Notes: generated by a model from the sequence alone, not told the origin. A stretch of 37,271 nucleotides of DNA from Candidatus Terrybacteria bacterium RIFCSPHIGHO2_01_FULL_48_17 (GCA_001822835.1 MHSS01000001.1:1-37271), one strand, 5' to 3'. Positions 1-9,053 are shown, counted from the stretch's first letter. Program-made: numbers and translations.

Positions 1-353
<353 letters not shown>

Positions 354-396
354 AACCACTTCGCGAGTCCAAAGACAAGCGTTAGTGGTTCTTATA

Positions 397-446
397 CCCT
401 GAACGCAGTGAAGGGTTACCTTATGGGAATCCTTCGTGCGCTCAGG
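397..446. repeat. Imperfect palindrome in the pre-16S leader (CCTGAACGCAGTGAAGG ... CCTTCGTGCGCTCAGG)
   Basis: The two arms are near reverse complements separated by about 15 nt. Resembles the element at 8982-9021. Confidence 0.6.
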
Positions 447-767
447 ATCTTCGCCCAGCCCTGGTGGCCGGGCTTTAATCGCCGTGAACCATGAAAAGTC
501 CAGACCAGCGCATTACGCTGGTGAGAATCGGGAGTGGGAAGAGGCAAGTTATTTTCTTGCCTTGGTTTTATCCGCTTGTGCTGCGCGCCGGAGCGCAACA
601 TTCAATGCGCGACGCGCGCAGTTTTCGGCTTCAAGAATAAATCTTGGGCCGTGTATGGCGCGAAGGTGATTTTTGTCTATGCCTCCGCGCATTACAAAAA
701 TCTCACATTCAGATGCTTTGGAAATCATTATTAATGAAACAATCCTTGTTTAATGGCTTCAATCCAT

Positions 768-977
768 TCACGAGCTTCTTTTTGCTTCCCCTCGTGCACA
801 AGATTCCTTTAGGGTTTTGCCCTGCCCGTTACGCACCCGGGAGTAAAAATGCGTTGCATCGTTCACGACGCCGCCAAGCAGTTTTAGAAAACATCGATCT
901 TGTAGATACCAGTAGTAATCGCCAAGAGACATTCGCCCGTCAAGATAATCTACGTCCTGTCTTGTCAAACCACACAT
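768..977 (-). CDS. Small hypothetical protein (69 aa)
   Basis: Strong Shine-Dalgarno: CACAAAAGGAGGAAATATG. Intact ORF MCGLTRQDVDYLDGRMSLGDYYWYLQDR... Confidence 0.55.
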   Translation of the reverse strand: MCGLTRQDVDYLDGRMSLGDYYWYLQDRCFLKLLGGVVNDATHFYSRVRNGQGKTLKESCARGEAKRSS

Positions 978-1027
978 ATTTCCTCCTTTTGTGTTTTTCC
1001 TCCCATTCCCGATCCTCGTACGCAGAC

Positions 1028-1101
1028 CTCCGCTGACGTTACGCTGACTTACGCAGAAAATTCAGCGTTAGTCCGCGTCCAGTCCGCGTTTGTCCGCGAT
1101 T
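1028..1101. repeat. 10-11 nt periodic, partly inverted repeat (CGCTGACGTTA/CGCTGACTTA... and AGTCCGCGTCC/AGTCCGCGTTT/GTCCGCG)
   Basis: Two arrays meet at AAAATT and are imperfect reverse complements: ACGCTGACTTACGCAG vs CAGCGTTAGTCCGCGT. Confidence 0.7.
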
Positions 1102-1165
1102 TCATGGGTTCACGTTTTATTGGTTGTCATGTTTATTTTTCAAAGGCCTCTTTCCGCAAAAGGCA

Positions 1166-1202
1166 GCCGGGAAAGCGTTCGGTCAAAAAGCGCTTTCCCG
1201 GC
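1166..1202. other. Strong intergenic hairpin (12-bp perfect stem GCCGGGAAAGCG/CGCTTTCCCGGC)
   Basis: Direct inverted repeat with a 13-nt loop and no T-tract on the + strand. Confidence 0.6.
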
Positions 1203-1347
1203 CGTCCCTACAAAAAATCCGGGTTGGTTCCTCAAGGCAACACATTACATACTTCGGCTTTCAGTGTAGCGCGGCACAAACGCTTGTCAAGGGGGAAAAA
1301 TTCTTGTAGCATCAAGGCAGATGCCTTAAAAACTCAAGGCGGAAGCA

Positions 1348-1914
1348 ATGGAATTTTGGGATGATATTTCCTTTGCTGAGTTTTTCGAACGTATCAATGC
1401 CTCTCCTCAACCCCTTTTAATCAGGTTCGGACAACGAGGCGAGCTTGCAAGCGACCTGTTTGATGCCGCGATAAACATGTATATCGCAAACCTTAACCTG
1501 CCCTTGCGCGCTGTGGCACTGGAGGCCGACGATGAGGAATACGTGGAACTTATGGAGTATTTCGATGTTCCATCGCTCCCCTATGCGTTTATATTATGGC
1601 GGGGAGAAGTTATCTATGAATTCAACGACTCCACCACCGATCCCAAAGAGTATCTTAAATACCTTTTCGATATCATTGCACACACCCCAACCCTGCTTGT
1701 CGGCCATCTATGTTTTGGCTTTGATTGTGTAGAAATTCATACAGATATGTCAGAAGCATTTATCTTGCTGATAAAAAACAACAACGAAACCGCCTCGCGG
1801 GAATTGCTGGTAAGCGTTCATCCGCCATTCTCGGAGGAAGAACGGCTGGTACTCTTAGGTTTTTTCAAAACAGATACGCAATTTTCCGCATTACATATTT
1901 GGCGCAAAAGTTGA
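1348..1914 (+). CDS. Thioredoxin-fold-like protein lacking a canonical CxxC (188 aa)
   Basis: N-terminal half has a thioredoxin-like pattern (PLLIRFG...VPSLPYAFILWRGEVIYEF) without the WCxxC. Followed by a terminator. Confidence 0.6.
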   Translation: MEFWDDISFAEFFERINASPQPLLIRFGQRGELASDLFDAAINMYIANLNLPLRAVALEADDEEYVELMEYFDVPSLPYAFILWRGEVIYEFNDSTTDPKEYLKYLFDIIAHTPTLLVGHLCFGFDCVEIHTDMSEAFILLIKNNNETASRELLVSVHPPFSEEERLVLLGFFKTDTQFSALHIWRKS

Positions 1915-1915
1915 G

Positions 1916-1944
1916 CACCCCGCACAAGCGGGGTGTATTATTTC
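1916..1944 (+). terminator. Rho-independent terminator
   Basis: CACCCCGC-ACAA-GCGGGGTG followed by TATTATTT. Confidence 0.75.
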
Positions 1945-1948
1945 TAAG

Positions 1949-2629
1949 CTATTTTACGATCGCAACGAGCTCAAAGAGCGACGAAATATCGTAATCGGGT
2001 ATTGGCGCTTTGGTGCTTTGGCTTTTGCGGTTAATCCATGCCGCCTTCATGCCAGCGGCCTTTGCCCCGGCCACATCTTTCTCTATCGTATCGCCCACGT
2101 ACAATGCATCGCATGGGGCAATATGCATAGCATCAAGCGCTACAAAAAAAATATCTGGATTGGGTTTGCGTACCGCAACATCGGCAGAAGAAACCACGAC
2201 TTCGAAATACTCCCGTATGCCAAAATGCGTAAGGATGAGCCGAAGGATCGAGCTGGGAAACGGATTATTGGAAACCAATCCCATCCGCATACCTCGCATA
2301 TGTAAACTGCGTAATGCTTCCTGGGTTTCCGAACACAACGATGCCCTTTTTAGTTCCTGCTCATGAAGCTCCTCAAGCAAGATACGTAGCTCCGTCCGAG
2401 ACAAATCATAAAGGGTACGGTTCAGCGCTTCTTCAAAGGTGGCCTCTTGTAGGGTGACGAGGGCTTTATGGCGGAGCAAAAGATATTGCGTATGTGCAGA
2501 AACAATCTCTTGATATCGGTCTGGGTGCTTTGCCGCAACAGCCAGGAATGATGCGCGGTAGCTATCCAAATCGCCACCCGCAAAGTCAACTAGTGTACCA
2601 CCAAGATCAAAAAGTACCGCTTTAAGCAT
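1949..2629 (-). CDS. HAD-superfamily hydrolase (phosphoglycolate phosphatase-like)
   Basis: MLKAVLFDLGGTLVDF (motif I DxGGT) and VGDTIEKDVAGAKAAGMKAAWI (motif IV). Start set at MLKAV. Confidence 0.88.
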   Translation of the reverse strand: MLKAVLFDLGGTLVDFAGGDLDSYRASFLAVAAKHPDRYQEIVSAHTQYLLLRHKALVTLQEATFEEALNRTLYDLSRTELRILLEELHEQELKRASLCSETQEALRSLHMRGMRMGLVSNNPFPSSILRLILTHFGIREYFEVVVSSADVAVRKPNPDIFFVALDAMHIAPCDALYVGDTIEKDVAGAKAAGMKAAWINRKSQSTKAPIPDYDISSLFELVAIVK

Positions 2630-3011
2630 TTCGTGGCCTTGCTTTTGTTTTTTTGCCCATAAGCACTTCGCGCTCGGCCATATATTCCACAAACTGCGTC
2701 GCCTTCAAAACTATTGCCCGGGAATGGTCGGAGTTTTCGCCCAAGGTAATGCCTCGCAGTAATGCGATATGCTTTTTTGTTCCCTCGTAATGCGTGTGGG
2801 CTAACGAGGAATCAAGCAACCACCTATTGGGCCGTTTGGCAGCAGCGAAAGCCGAATCGGATCGTTCAAGCTCATGCTGTGCCATGCGCATCGCATAGTC
2901 AGTGAAGCGCTGCACTTTCTTTTCAAGTTCCATGCGTAGGGCCGCTGCCAAGGAACGATATGTGAACTCAAGCGCGCCATAAAAGGTCTTTCGGTTATTT
3001 GCCTTTTCCAC
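2622..3011 (-). CDS. Hypothetical protein (129 aa)
   Basis: Intact ORF overlapping the HAD gene start by a few nt, same strand; SD-like GAAAGGAGTTGGGGAGTGG upstream. Confidence 0.6.
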   Translation of the reverse strand: MEKANNRKTFYGALEFTYRSLAAALRMELEKKVQRFTDYAMRMAQHELERSDSAFAAAKRPNRWLLDSSLAHTHYEGTKKHIALLRGITLGENSDHSRAIVLKATQFVEYMAEREVLMGKKTKARPRNA

Positions 3012-3092
3012 TCCCCAACTCCTTTCTAGTTATCGAGCTACTGCCTTCCTTATACTATATGTAGCCCTAAAAAGTAAACAGCGTAAATAAAA

Positions 3093-3115
3093 GCTCGCAC
3101 CATTATAGTGCGAGC
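3093..3115 (-). terminator. Terminator hairpin GCTCGCAC/GTGCGAGC with T-rich tail on the minus strand
   Basis: Minus-strand reading: GCTCGCACTATAATGGTGCGAGCTTTTATTTA. Confidence 0.75.
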
Positions 3116-3130
3116 CGAACTACGTTTTTG

Positions 3131-3619
3131 CTATTGCCGCGGTACCCTTAGTTTCTTGGCGGGTTGGAGGCGAAAAATCTGAATTTGAGTGGTACGTTGC
3201 GCATAGACCGCCCTCGCGTAACCTAACGCATCGTTTGCCCTTGTAAAATAGAGATGGCCGAAACCATAAAAAGGATCGCTGCCAAAATTGTCGCTTGTCA
3301 TAATATGATAATTCCATTGCGGATAAAAGCTTAACAGTCCAAGATCCAACAATTTGTCAAAAAACGCGTCCTGTACCTCACGGTATGTCCAGGGGCTATA
3401 CGTAAGGCCGCGAAAACCGTGTTCCTGGCTTACGAGTTTTGCAAACGCCTTCCAATCAACACGGCCATCTTTAACCGTTTGTTCTACAAATTCGCGGACA
3501 AAGCCGTCGCGATGCTCAGGCCTATACCATGTTCGCCCGCGTTCGTGGTTGTGCTCGAAAGCTCTTTGCCGCTGAAGTTCCTCGGATGGGGATGTGGCCA
3601 GCGCTTTAGACATGCTCAT
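3131..3619 (-). CDS. Hypothetical protein (162 aa; start may be 3613)
   Basis: Intact ORF with GAAAGGAATGAGCATG upstream and a terminator downstream. Confidence 0.6.
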   Translation of the reverse strand: MSMSKALATSPSEELQRQRAFEHNHERGRTWYRPEHRDGFVREFVEQTVKDGRVDWKAFAKLVSQEHGFRGLTYSPWTYREVQDAFFDKLLDLGLLSFYPQWNYHIMTSDNFGSDPFYGFGHLYFTRANDALGYARAVYAQRTTQIQIFRLQPAKKLRVPRQ

Positions 3620-3709
3620 TCCTTTCGTTTTTCAACTCAGCTACTTTTCTCTTATCATAAAGTACCATGCGTGTCAAGAAAAACAGCGGCATTGCTGCCG
3701 CCTATTTTA

Positions 3710-3973
3710 TTACAATCCTAACCAATGCAAAAACCTCCAGACCGGACTCTTTCGCTTTAGGTTATTCACGAAAAACATATCGATGGCACCAATCGTGGAA
3801 AAAAATGCGAGAAATCCTATAGACCCTACTGCCCACAAAGGATCTATGGGAAAGAACATGATCGTTAATATCCAACACAAGACCGCGATAAAGGCAAAAT
3901 AAAATGCCGACCACCAACTTGAAACCATTTTATCGAGCACTAGCTCGCCAAAAGGCCTATCGTTTAGTTGCAT
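3710..3973 (-). CDS. Small membrane protein, two predicted TM segments
   Basis: MQLNDRPFGELVLDKMVSSWWSAFYFAFIAVLCWILTIMFF... SD GAAGGAGAG before ATG. Confidence 0.6.
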   Translation of the reverse strand: MQLNDRPFGELVLDKMVSSWWSAFYFAFIAVLCWILTIMFFPIDPLWAVGSIGFLAFFSTIGAIDMFFVNNLKRKSPVWRFLHWLGL

Positions 3974-4044
3974 AATCTCTCCTTCTTCGTTTTTCAAAAC
4001 TTCCTCCTTATTTTTATCACACCAAAGAAATAAGTCAACTGAAA

Positions 4045-4069
4045 ACTATCGGGGTCGGACCCCGATAGT
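4045..4069 (-). terminator. Terminator hairpin ACTATCGGGGTC-G-GACCCCGATAGT
   Basis: Perfect inverted repeat; TTTT follows on the minus strand, downstream of mrdA. Confidence 0.7.
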
Positions 4070-4111
4070 AAAACCAAAACAAAAGCGGCATGAAGCGTAA
4101 GAGATAAGCCC

Positions 4112-4210
4112 GCGAGGGAACTTACGGAAAAATTCTTTCGGGTTGGCGGTGGGATCAATAATTCATCGCAGTCAATAGAGGCGGAGAATTTTTCCGGATG
4201 GTTCGCGAGC
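4112..4210 (-). repeat. 99-bp palindromic dispersed element, copy 1 (3' of mrdA)
   Basis: Aligns without gaps to 16004-16102 (11 mismatches by hand count). Inner arms GGAAAAATTCT...AGAATTTTTCC, outer arms GCGAG...TTCGCGAGC. Confidence 0.85.
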
Positions 4211-4243
4211 TCGTCCTCTTTTCTCGACGCGTGCCCCGAACGC

Positions 4244-6115
4244 TCACAACCGATTTTCGGCGTACCACGCCAGCACCTCTTTTGCCACTTCCGTCGCAAC
4301 TGTCCCCTGCCCTCCCTCCTCAATTAAAATCGCAAGCACTATTTGCGGGTCCTCATACGGCGCAAACGCCGTAACCCAGGCATGCAACTTTTCGCGGGGT
4401 GCTTGCGCTGTCCCTGTTTTTGCTGCAACCTTTACCGGCAAATCAGCCATTGAACGGTTCGTACCCTTGGGCGAAGCAACAGACATGCGCATCCCCAAGC
4501 GCACGGTATCAAAAGCATCCCCTGAAGCATCAATTCGATTAACCTCTTGCGGACCGAATTCCTCTACAACCCCACCAAAGGGATCTTGTACACGTTTAGC
4601 AATATGAGGTCTAAAAACAATTCCCCGGTTTGCTACTGCTGCCGTTGCTGCCGCCAATTGTAAAGGAGTCACCGCAAAGTCCCCCTGACCAATGGAAAGA
4701 TTATAGGTATCACCAATAAACCACTGCTCTTGTTTTGTTTCCTCTTTCCATTGGGGTGTGGGTACGCGGCCCGGAACTTCTCCTGGCAAATCCACTCTCA
4801 AAATCGAGCCAAACCCAAAACGCGAAAGCCACCGATCCAATCGCTCAACGCCTAACCCCCTAATATCGCCAAACCCACCGCCCACCGTATAAAAGTAAAC
4901 GTTGGACGATACGGCAATCGCATCAACCATATCTACCCATCCATGCGCTTTCCAATCAGGAAAAGTATAGGTAACCGATGGGTCATAAATACTAGGAACA
5001 GTGATTGAGCCAGAAACAAAAATGTTTCGGGCGGGAGAAATAACCTTTTCTGCCAACGCAGCTACGGCAACAAATGGCTTAATCGTGGATCCAGAAGGGT
5101 AAAGCCCGGCAACAGCGCGATTTAAAAATGGTCTTCGTGGGTCATCAATAAGCTTTTGAAACTCTTTATGCGAAATGCCACGATTCAGCAAATCGGCATT
5201 GACAGAAGGGATACTGACAAGCGAAAGGATCTCCCCGCTTTTTGGGTCAAGTGCCACAGCTGCCGCAGCGGGTGCCTGAACTATTTTGCGCTGGTTCTCC
5301 AGGGCGTTGTACAAAACGCGAGTAAGGTCGGCGTCGACACTCAACATAAGATCGTTACCAACCACTGATTCTTGGGCAATCTTCTCGCTCCGCACATGGC
5401 CTCGTGCATCAACCACGGCAATGCGCTGACCAATGCTTCCGCGTAATATATCCCCGTATGTCGCCTCCACCCCGCTTTGTCCAACGCGCAGCCCCGCAAC
5501 ATCAAGCGCTGCATCTTGCGGAGGAGCCCCAAGATATCCTACAATAGTTGAAAAAACATCTGGTTCAGTCACGCTTCGTACAAACGACTGTTCGATCCTG
5601 ACACCGGGCAAATCTTGCAGCGAAAGATCGACCGCAACTGGCGCATCGACACCCGAAGCAATTTCCAAAAGGTCGGCACGTGCCCCATGTTCACTTGCTG
5701 CGTTTTCAATATCACCAGGGCTTTTGCCAAGCGCACGCCCAAGTTCCTCAAAAATTGCAGCGCGCTCGCTAGAATTTTGCGGCAAAAAAAGCGGATCCAG
5801 ATACACCGTAATGCCCGGAGTGTTGGCAACAAGCGAGGCTCCATTTCTGTCAAAAATAACGCCGCGAATAGGAATGATGGGAAACGCCCGCTCTCGCGCC
5901 GCTTCGGCACGAGAGGAAAAAAAGTTTCCCCGCACAATAGAAAGAGAAAAAACCCGTACTACAAAAACTGCTAGCACGGCAAAAAAAAGCACCGAAAGCG
6001 CAATTAACCTTCCGGTTGCCGGAGGCCATTCAAGACGCTCTGCCGCATCGGTTACTGGTTGTGTATCAACCAAGACCTCTTCAACCTCTATATACGACTT
6101 ACGCGCGCGTGACAT
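4244..6115 (-). CDS. mrdA: Penicillin-binding protein 2 (peptidoglycan D,D-transpeptidase)
   Basis: YPSGSTIKPF (SxxK), SSNVYFY (SxN), AAKTGTAQ (KTG); placed in mreBCD cluster order. Confidence 0.92.
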   Translation of the reverse strand: MSRARKSYIEVEEVLVDTQPVTDAAERLEWPPATGRLIALSVLFFAVLAVFVVRVFSLSIVRGNFFSSRAEAARERAFPIIPIRGVIFDRNGASLVANTPGITVYLDPLFLPQNSSERAAIFEELGRALGKSPGDIENAASEHGARADLLEIASGVDAPVAVDLSLQDLPGVRIEQSFVRSVTEPDVFSTIVGYLGAPPQDAALDVAGLRVGQSGVEATYGDILRGSIGQRIAVVDARGHVRSEKIAQESVVGNDLMLSVDADLTRVLYNALENQRKIVQAPAAAAVALDPKSGEILSLVSIPSVNADLLNRGISHKEFQKLIDDPRRPFLNRAVAGLYPSGSTIKPFVAVAALAEKVISPARNIFVSGSITVPSIYDPSVTYTFPDWKAHGWVDMVDAIAVSSNVYFYTVGGGFGDIRGLGVERLDRWLSRFGFGSILRVDLPGEVPGRVPTPQWKEETKQEQWFIGDTYNLSIGQGDFAVTPLQLAAATAAVANRGIVFRPHIAKRVQDPFGGVVEEFGPQEVNRIDASGDAFDTVRLGMRMSVASPKGTNRSMADLPVKVAAKTGTAQAPREKLHAWVTAFAPYEDPQIVLAILIEEGGQGTVATEVAKEVLAWYAENRL

Positions 6116-6593
6116 ACCATTTGTTCAAAAAAGGAAAAACGAGGGTTGCTAACGAGAAAAGAGCGGCCGTGATAATAATAATCCCAGCTGAAATAATAAA
6201 ACTCAAAAAAGCTACAACAACGATCGGGATGACTAAATGCGCTCCGGAAAGATGGGAAAGAAACATCCATGCTGCTGTAACAAAAAATGAAACAAAAACA
6301 AACACAATACCGGCAACTGCCCGTGAAACAATTAAGACGGGATCGAGGATACGCAAGATCCGTTGCGCGCCTAAAATCCCGAAAGCAAACGCAATTGTGG
6401 TGGCTCCCACGAGTGACCCGGCGAAAAGATCGGCGATAACACCTGCAATAATAATAATCCAAAGGGAACGAACAGGTGCCAGCATAATCACTGCGGCTAT
6501 CGCAATAAAAATCCATTGAACGCCAAAAAACAAGGGTATGAGTGCGTCCGTCACAGAAGCAACGGCTAACAGAGCAAGCAAGAAGAATATCAT
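6099..6593 (-). CDS. mreD: Rod shape-determining protein MreD-like
   Basis: Hydrophobic protein of about 160 aa between mreC and mrdA; ...WIIIIAGVIADLFAGSLVGATTIAFAFGIL. Confidence 0.75.
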   Translation of the reverse strand: MIFFLLALLAVASVTDALIPLFFGVQWIFIAIAAVIMLAPVRSLWIIIIAGVIADLFAGSLVGATTIAFAFGILGAQRILRILDPVLIVSRAVAGIVFVFVSFFVTAAWMFLSHLSGAHLVIPIVVVAFLSFIISAGIIIITAALFSLATLVFPFLNKWYVTRA

Positions 6594-7315
6594 GGCGCGA
6601 AGGGAGAAACAAAGAGTATCGAGAATGTATCTTCAAGAGCAGGGGTTACGGAAATGCGCGCAAACGGATCTTTAGGACTCGTTTCCACTTCCGCCACATA
6701 CCCCAACAACAACCCTTGCGGAAGATTGTCTCCTCGACCAGCGGTACGAACTTCCGTCCCCGCTTCTGGAACATCTTCCCGGCTGATAAACTGAACAGTA
6801 AAAACTCCGCCCAAGGAAGGCACCGCGAGTCCCACCGCATCTTGCAGCGTTACGCTTACTCCTCCAAACACAGGACTTGTCACAAGTTCAACCTCTGCGG
6901 TATGGGGATATACCGCAGTAACACGTCCTACGAGACGCTCCCCGGCCGCAGTAACTGCAGCCCCTTCCCTTATACCCTCCCTTTCCCCACGATTAATGCG
7001 GATCCGTTCCGCCAAAAGCGCTGGATCATACCAAAGGATTTTTACAAGAATGCGAGACGGGGTTGGCGGCAAGAGAAGCTCGCGATCGTATGATAATGCC
7101 TTATTTTCTTCTTCAAGCGTCCTTATGCGCGCCTGCGCTTCTTGAAGATCGCCCTCAACTGATAATTGGGGTACGGTATTGTTGCGGAATGTAAGAAACG
7201 AAAGTGTTGCATCAAGAGCATTTTGTATAAATGCGATGCGGGAACTTATGTTAAAAAGCGCCGCCACCGCGACGACCACCACAATGAGCCTCAGTTTGTG
7301 CTTGGGTATCAACAT
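6590..7315 (-). CDS. mreC: Rod shape-determining protein MreC
   Basis: N-terminal TM, coiled coil, and GxxVxxAGERLVGRVTAVYPHTAEVELVTSPVFGGVSV. Start set at MLIPKHKL. Confidence 0.88.
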   Translation of the reverse strand: MLIPKHKLRLIVVVVAVAALFNISSRIAFIQNALDATLSFLTFRNNTVPQLSVEGDLQEAQARIRTLEEENKALSYDRELLLPPTPSRILVKILWYDPALLAERIRINRGEREGIREGAAVTAAGERLVGRVTAVYPHTAEVELVTSPVFGGVSVTLQDAVGLAVPSLGGVFTVQFISREDVPEAGTEVRTAGRGDNLPQGLLLGYVAEVETSPKDPFARISVTPALEDTFSILFVSPFAP

Positions 7316-7320
7316 AATTT

Positions 7321-7457
7321 CGAAATTCGAAGCACGAAATCCGAAATCCGAAACAAATTCCAATAACCAAATTCCAAATGTTTAAACACGTTTTAGATTT
7401 TGGACATTTGAATTTCTGATTTGTTTTGAATTTCGATATTCGAATTTCGGATTTCCG
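7321..7457. repeat. Heptanucleotide-periodic inverted array filling the mreB-mreC gap
   Basis: cgaaatt cgaagca cgaaatc cgaaatc cgaaaca aattcca ataacca aattcca ... gacattt gaatttc tgatttg ttttgaa tttcgat attcgaa tttcgga. Confidence 0.85.
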
Positions 7458-8513
7458 CTATGTGATGGTAATAGGAGCAGAGTCAGCCGAAACCAACACC
7501 TCTTCAAGCGTTTTAAGATCTTCGAGCACAAAACCGCACCCGCGCACTACAGCCGTCATAGGGTCGTCCGCAATGAGTGTTGGCATACGGGTTTCGTTGG
7601 AGATGAGCCGATCTATGCCCCTCAAAAGTGCACCCCCGCCCGTAAGCAAGATGCCATGTGACATAATATCTGCGACTAACTCGGGCGGCGTTTCTTCAAT
7701 CACCTCGCGAACCGCATGGACAATTGAGGCAAGCGATCGTGCCATTGCCTGGCGAAGTTGTGTATCGTTTACTACGATCTCACGCGGAAGGCCTGTCACG
7801 ATATCCCGACCCCGCATTGCAACTTCCAGGGCTTTGGCGTTTCCACGAGAAACCGCGGAACCGGCAGCCATCTTTATCTCCTCGGCAGTACGTTCCCCCA
7901 GCAATACCCGTAGTTCTTCTTGGGCAAAATGCCGGATGTCTTCGGTTAATCGATCTCCAGCGATTTTAATTGAGCGCACCGCAACAATTCCACCCAGGGA
8001 AATTACGGCAACTTCGGTTGTGCCGCCCCCGATATCAACAATCATGGATCCTTGTGCGTCCTGGACCGGAAGACGCGTCCCGATAGCCGCTGCCATTGGC
8101 TCCTCTATAAGAAAGGCCTCACGAGCCCCGGCATTGCGCGCTGCATCCTCAACTGCCCGCTTTTCAACTTCGGTAACGCCCGCCGGAACCCCCACAACCA
8201 CCCGTGGCGAACGCAAAGGACGTTTTCCTCCCATGGTCCCAAAAAAATGACGGAGCATTTGTTCCGTAATCTCAAAATCCGAAACCACGCCTTGGGTTAA
8301 TGGTTTTGTCGCAACAATATGGGCAGGGGTTCTACCAATCATGCGTTCTGCCTGTTTACCGATGGCAAGCACCTTGCCGGTTTTTTTGTTGACGGCAACA
8401 ATAGAGGGCTCGTTTACCACAATGCCCCGACCCTTCACATAAACAAGCGTATTGGCTGTGCCTAAATCAATGCCGATGTCGGTAGTGAGGAAACGAAGAA
8501 AAGTAGAAAACAT
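7458..8513 (-). CDS. mreB: Rod shape-determining protein MreB (actin-like)
   Basis: DIGIDLGTANTLVYVKGRGIVVNEPSIVAVN; IEEPMAAAIG; MIVDIGGGTTEVAVISLGGIV. Confidence 0.97.
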   Translation of the reverse strand: MFSTFLRFLTTDIGIDLGTANTLVYVKGRGIVVNEPSIVAVNKKTGKVLAIGKQAERMIGRTPAHIVATKPLTQGVVSDFEITEQMLRHFFGTMGGKRPLRSPRVVVGVPAGVTEVEKRAVEDAARNAGAREAFLIEEPMAAAIGTRLPVQDAQGSMIVDIGGGTTEVAVISLGGIVAVRSIKIAGDRLTEDIRHFAQEELRVLLGERTAEEIKMAAGSAVSRGNAKALEVAMRGRDIVTGLPREIVVNDTQLRQAMARSLASIVHAVREVIEETPPELVADIMSHGILLTGGGALLRGIDRLISNETRMPTLIADDPMTAVVRGCGFVLEDLKTLEEVLVSADSAPITIT

Positions 8514-8642
8514 AATTATAAAAATCCAAAGCTCAAAATCTAACTATCAAAACAAACCTAAATGTAATGGCATACCAACCATTGACGCATGCTATATACC
8601 GTGATACTTTTGAGCAAGAACACAAAGTTCTTCGGAGGGAAA

Positions 8643-8894
8643 GTGATAGCTTTATTAGTAACAATTATCGTCGGGGTACTGTTCCTTGTAATAACTTGGA
8701 CACCAATAGGGATAATCAGTTCACAAATAATGGTACGAGTGAGCGATGGCAATCCAGAGGACGAAAGGTCGCTGTGGTGGACGGGATGGTTCGGCGCCAT
8801 TTTAATCCTTGTTGCAATCATAATCGCTGCGCTAATTCTGCCTTTCGTAATCCCTTACTGTGTGTTCCGTCAAATCAGCAAAAACCTACCTTGA
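8643..8894 (+). CDS. Small two-TM membrane protein (GTG start)
   Basis: CGGAGGGAAAGTGATAGCT (SD + GTG); hydrophobic segments LLVTIIVGVLFLVI and AILILVAIIIAALILPFVI. Confidence 0.55.
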   Translation: MIALLVTIIVGVLFLVITWTPIGIISSQIMVRVSDGNPEDERSLWWTGWFGAILILVAIIIAALILPFVIPYCVFRQISKNLP

Positions 8895-8902
8895 TGTTGT
8901 GA

Positions 8903-8929
8903 GGTGGCCGCACGGCCGCCTTTTCTCTT
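8903..8929 (+). terminator. Terminator GGTGGCCG-CA-CGGCCGCC + TTTTCTCTT
   Basis: Direct inverted repeat with a T-rich tail. Confidence 0.75.
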
Positions 8930-8981
8930 AAGGGCGATCCGAATCTACGAATAACCTCCGAATGCTCCAAATGTTCATCCG

Positions 8982-9021
8982 AACCCTTCGACGCGCTCAG
9001 GGTGGTGAGCGAAGCCGAACC
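8982..9021. repeat. Palindromic repeat AACCCTTCGACGCGCTCAGGGTGGTGAGCGAAGCCGAACC
   Basis: Arms cttcgacgcgctca / tgagcgaagccgaa form an imperfect hairpin. Confidence 0.65.
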
Positions 9022-9053
9022 ATGACCCGAATAAACTGTATAACTTATTTCGT

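Noticed and set aside
1028-1101. CRISPR array
   Set aside because: Units are 10-11 nt and contiguous, without spacers; no cas genes in the window.
4112-4210. Integron attC site
   Set aside because: Size and palindromic form fit loosely, but no RYYYAAC/GTTRRRY core sites, no cassette array and no integrase in the window.
3994-4323. 109-aa minus-strand ORF
   Set aside because: Overlaps the 3' end of mrdA and reads through the palindromic element; no SD or protein-like features.
5433-6152. 239-aa plus-strand ORF
   Set aside because: Antisense shadow of mrdA with Ser/Arg/Thr-rich composition and no SD.
7321-7457. CRISPR or transposon terminal repeats
   Set aside because: Seven-nt degenerate units with no spacers, no target-site duplication and no transposase.
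7426-8250. 274-aa plus-strand ORF
   Set aside because: Antisense to mreB with shadow-ORF composition; its N-terminus (MNFDIRISDFRY) is read from the heptamer array.
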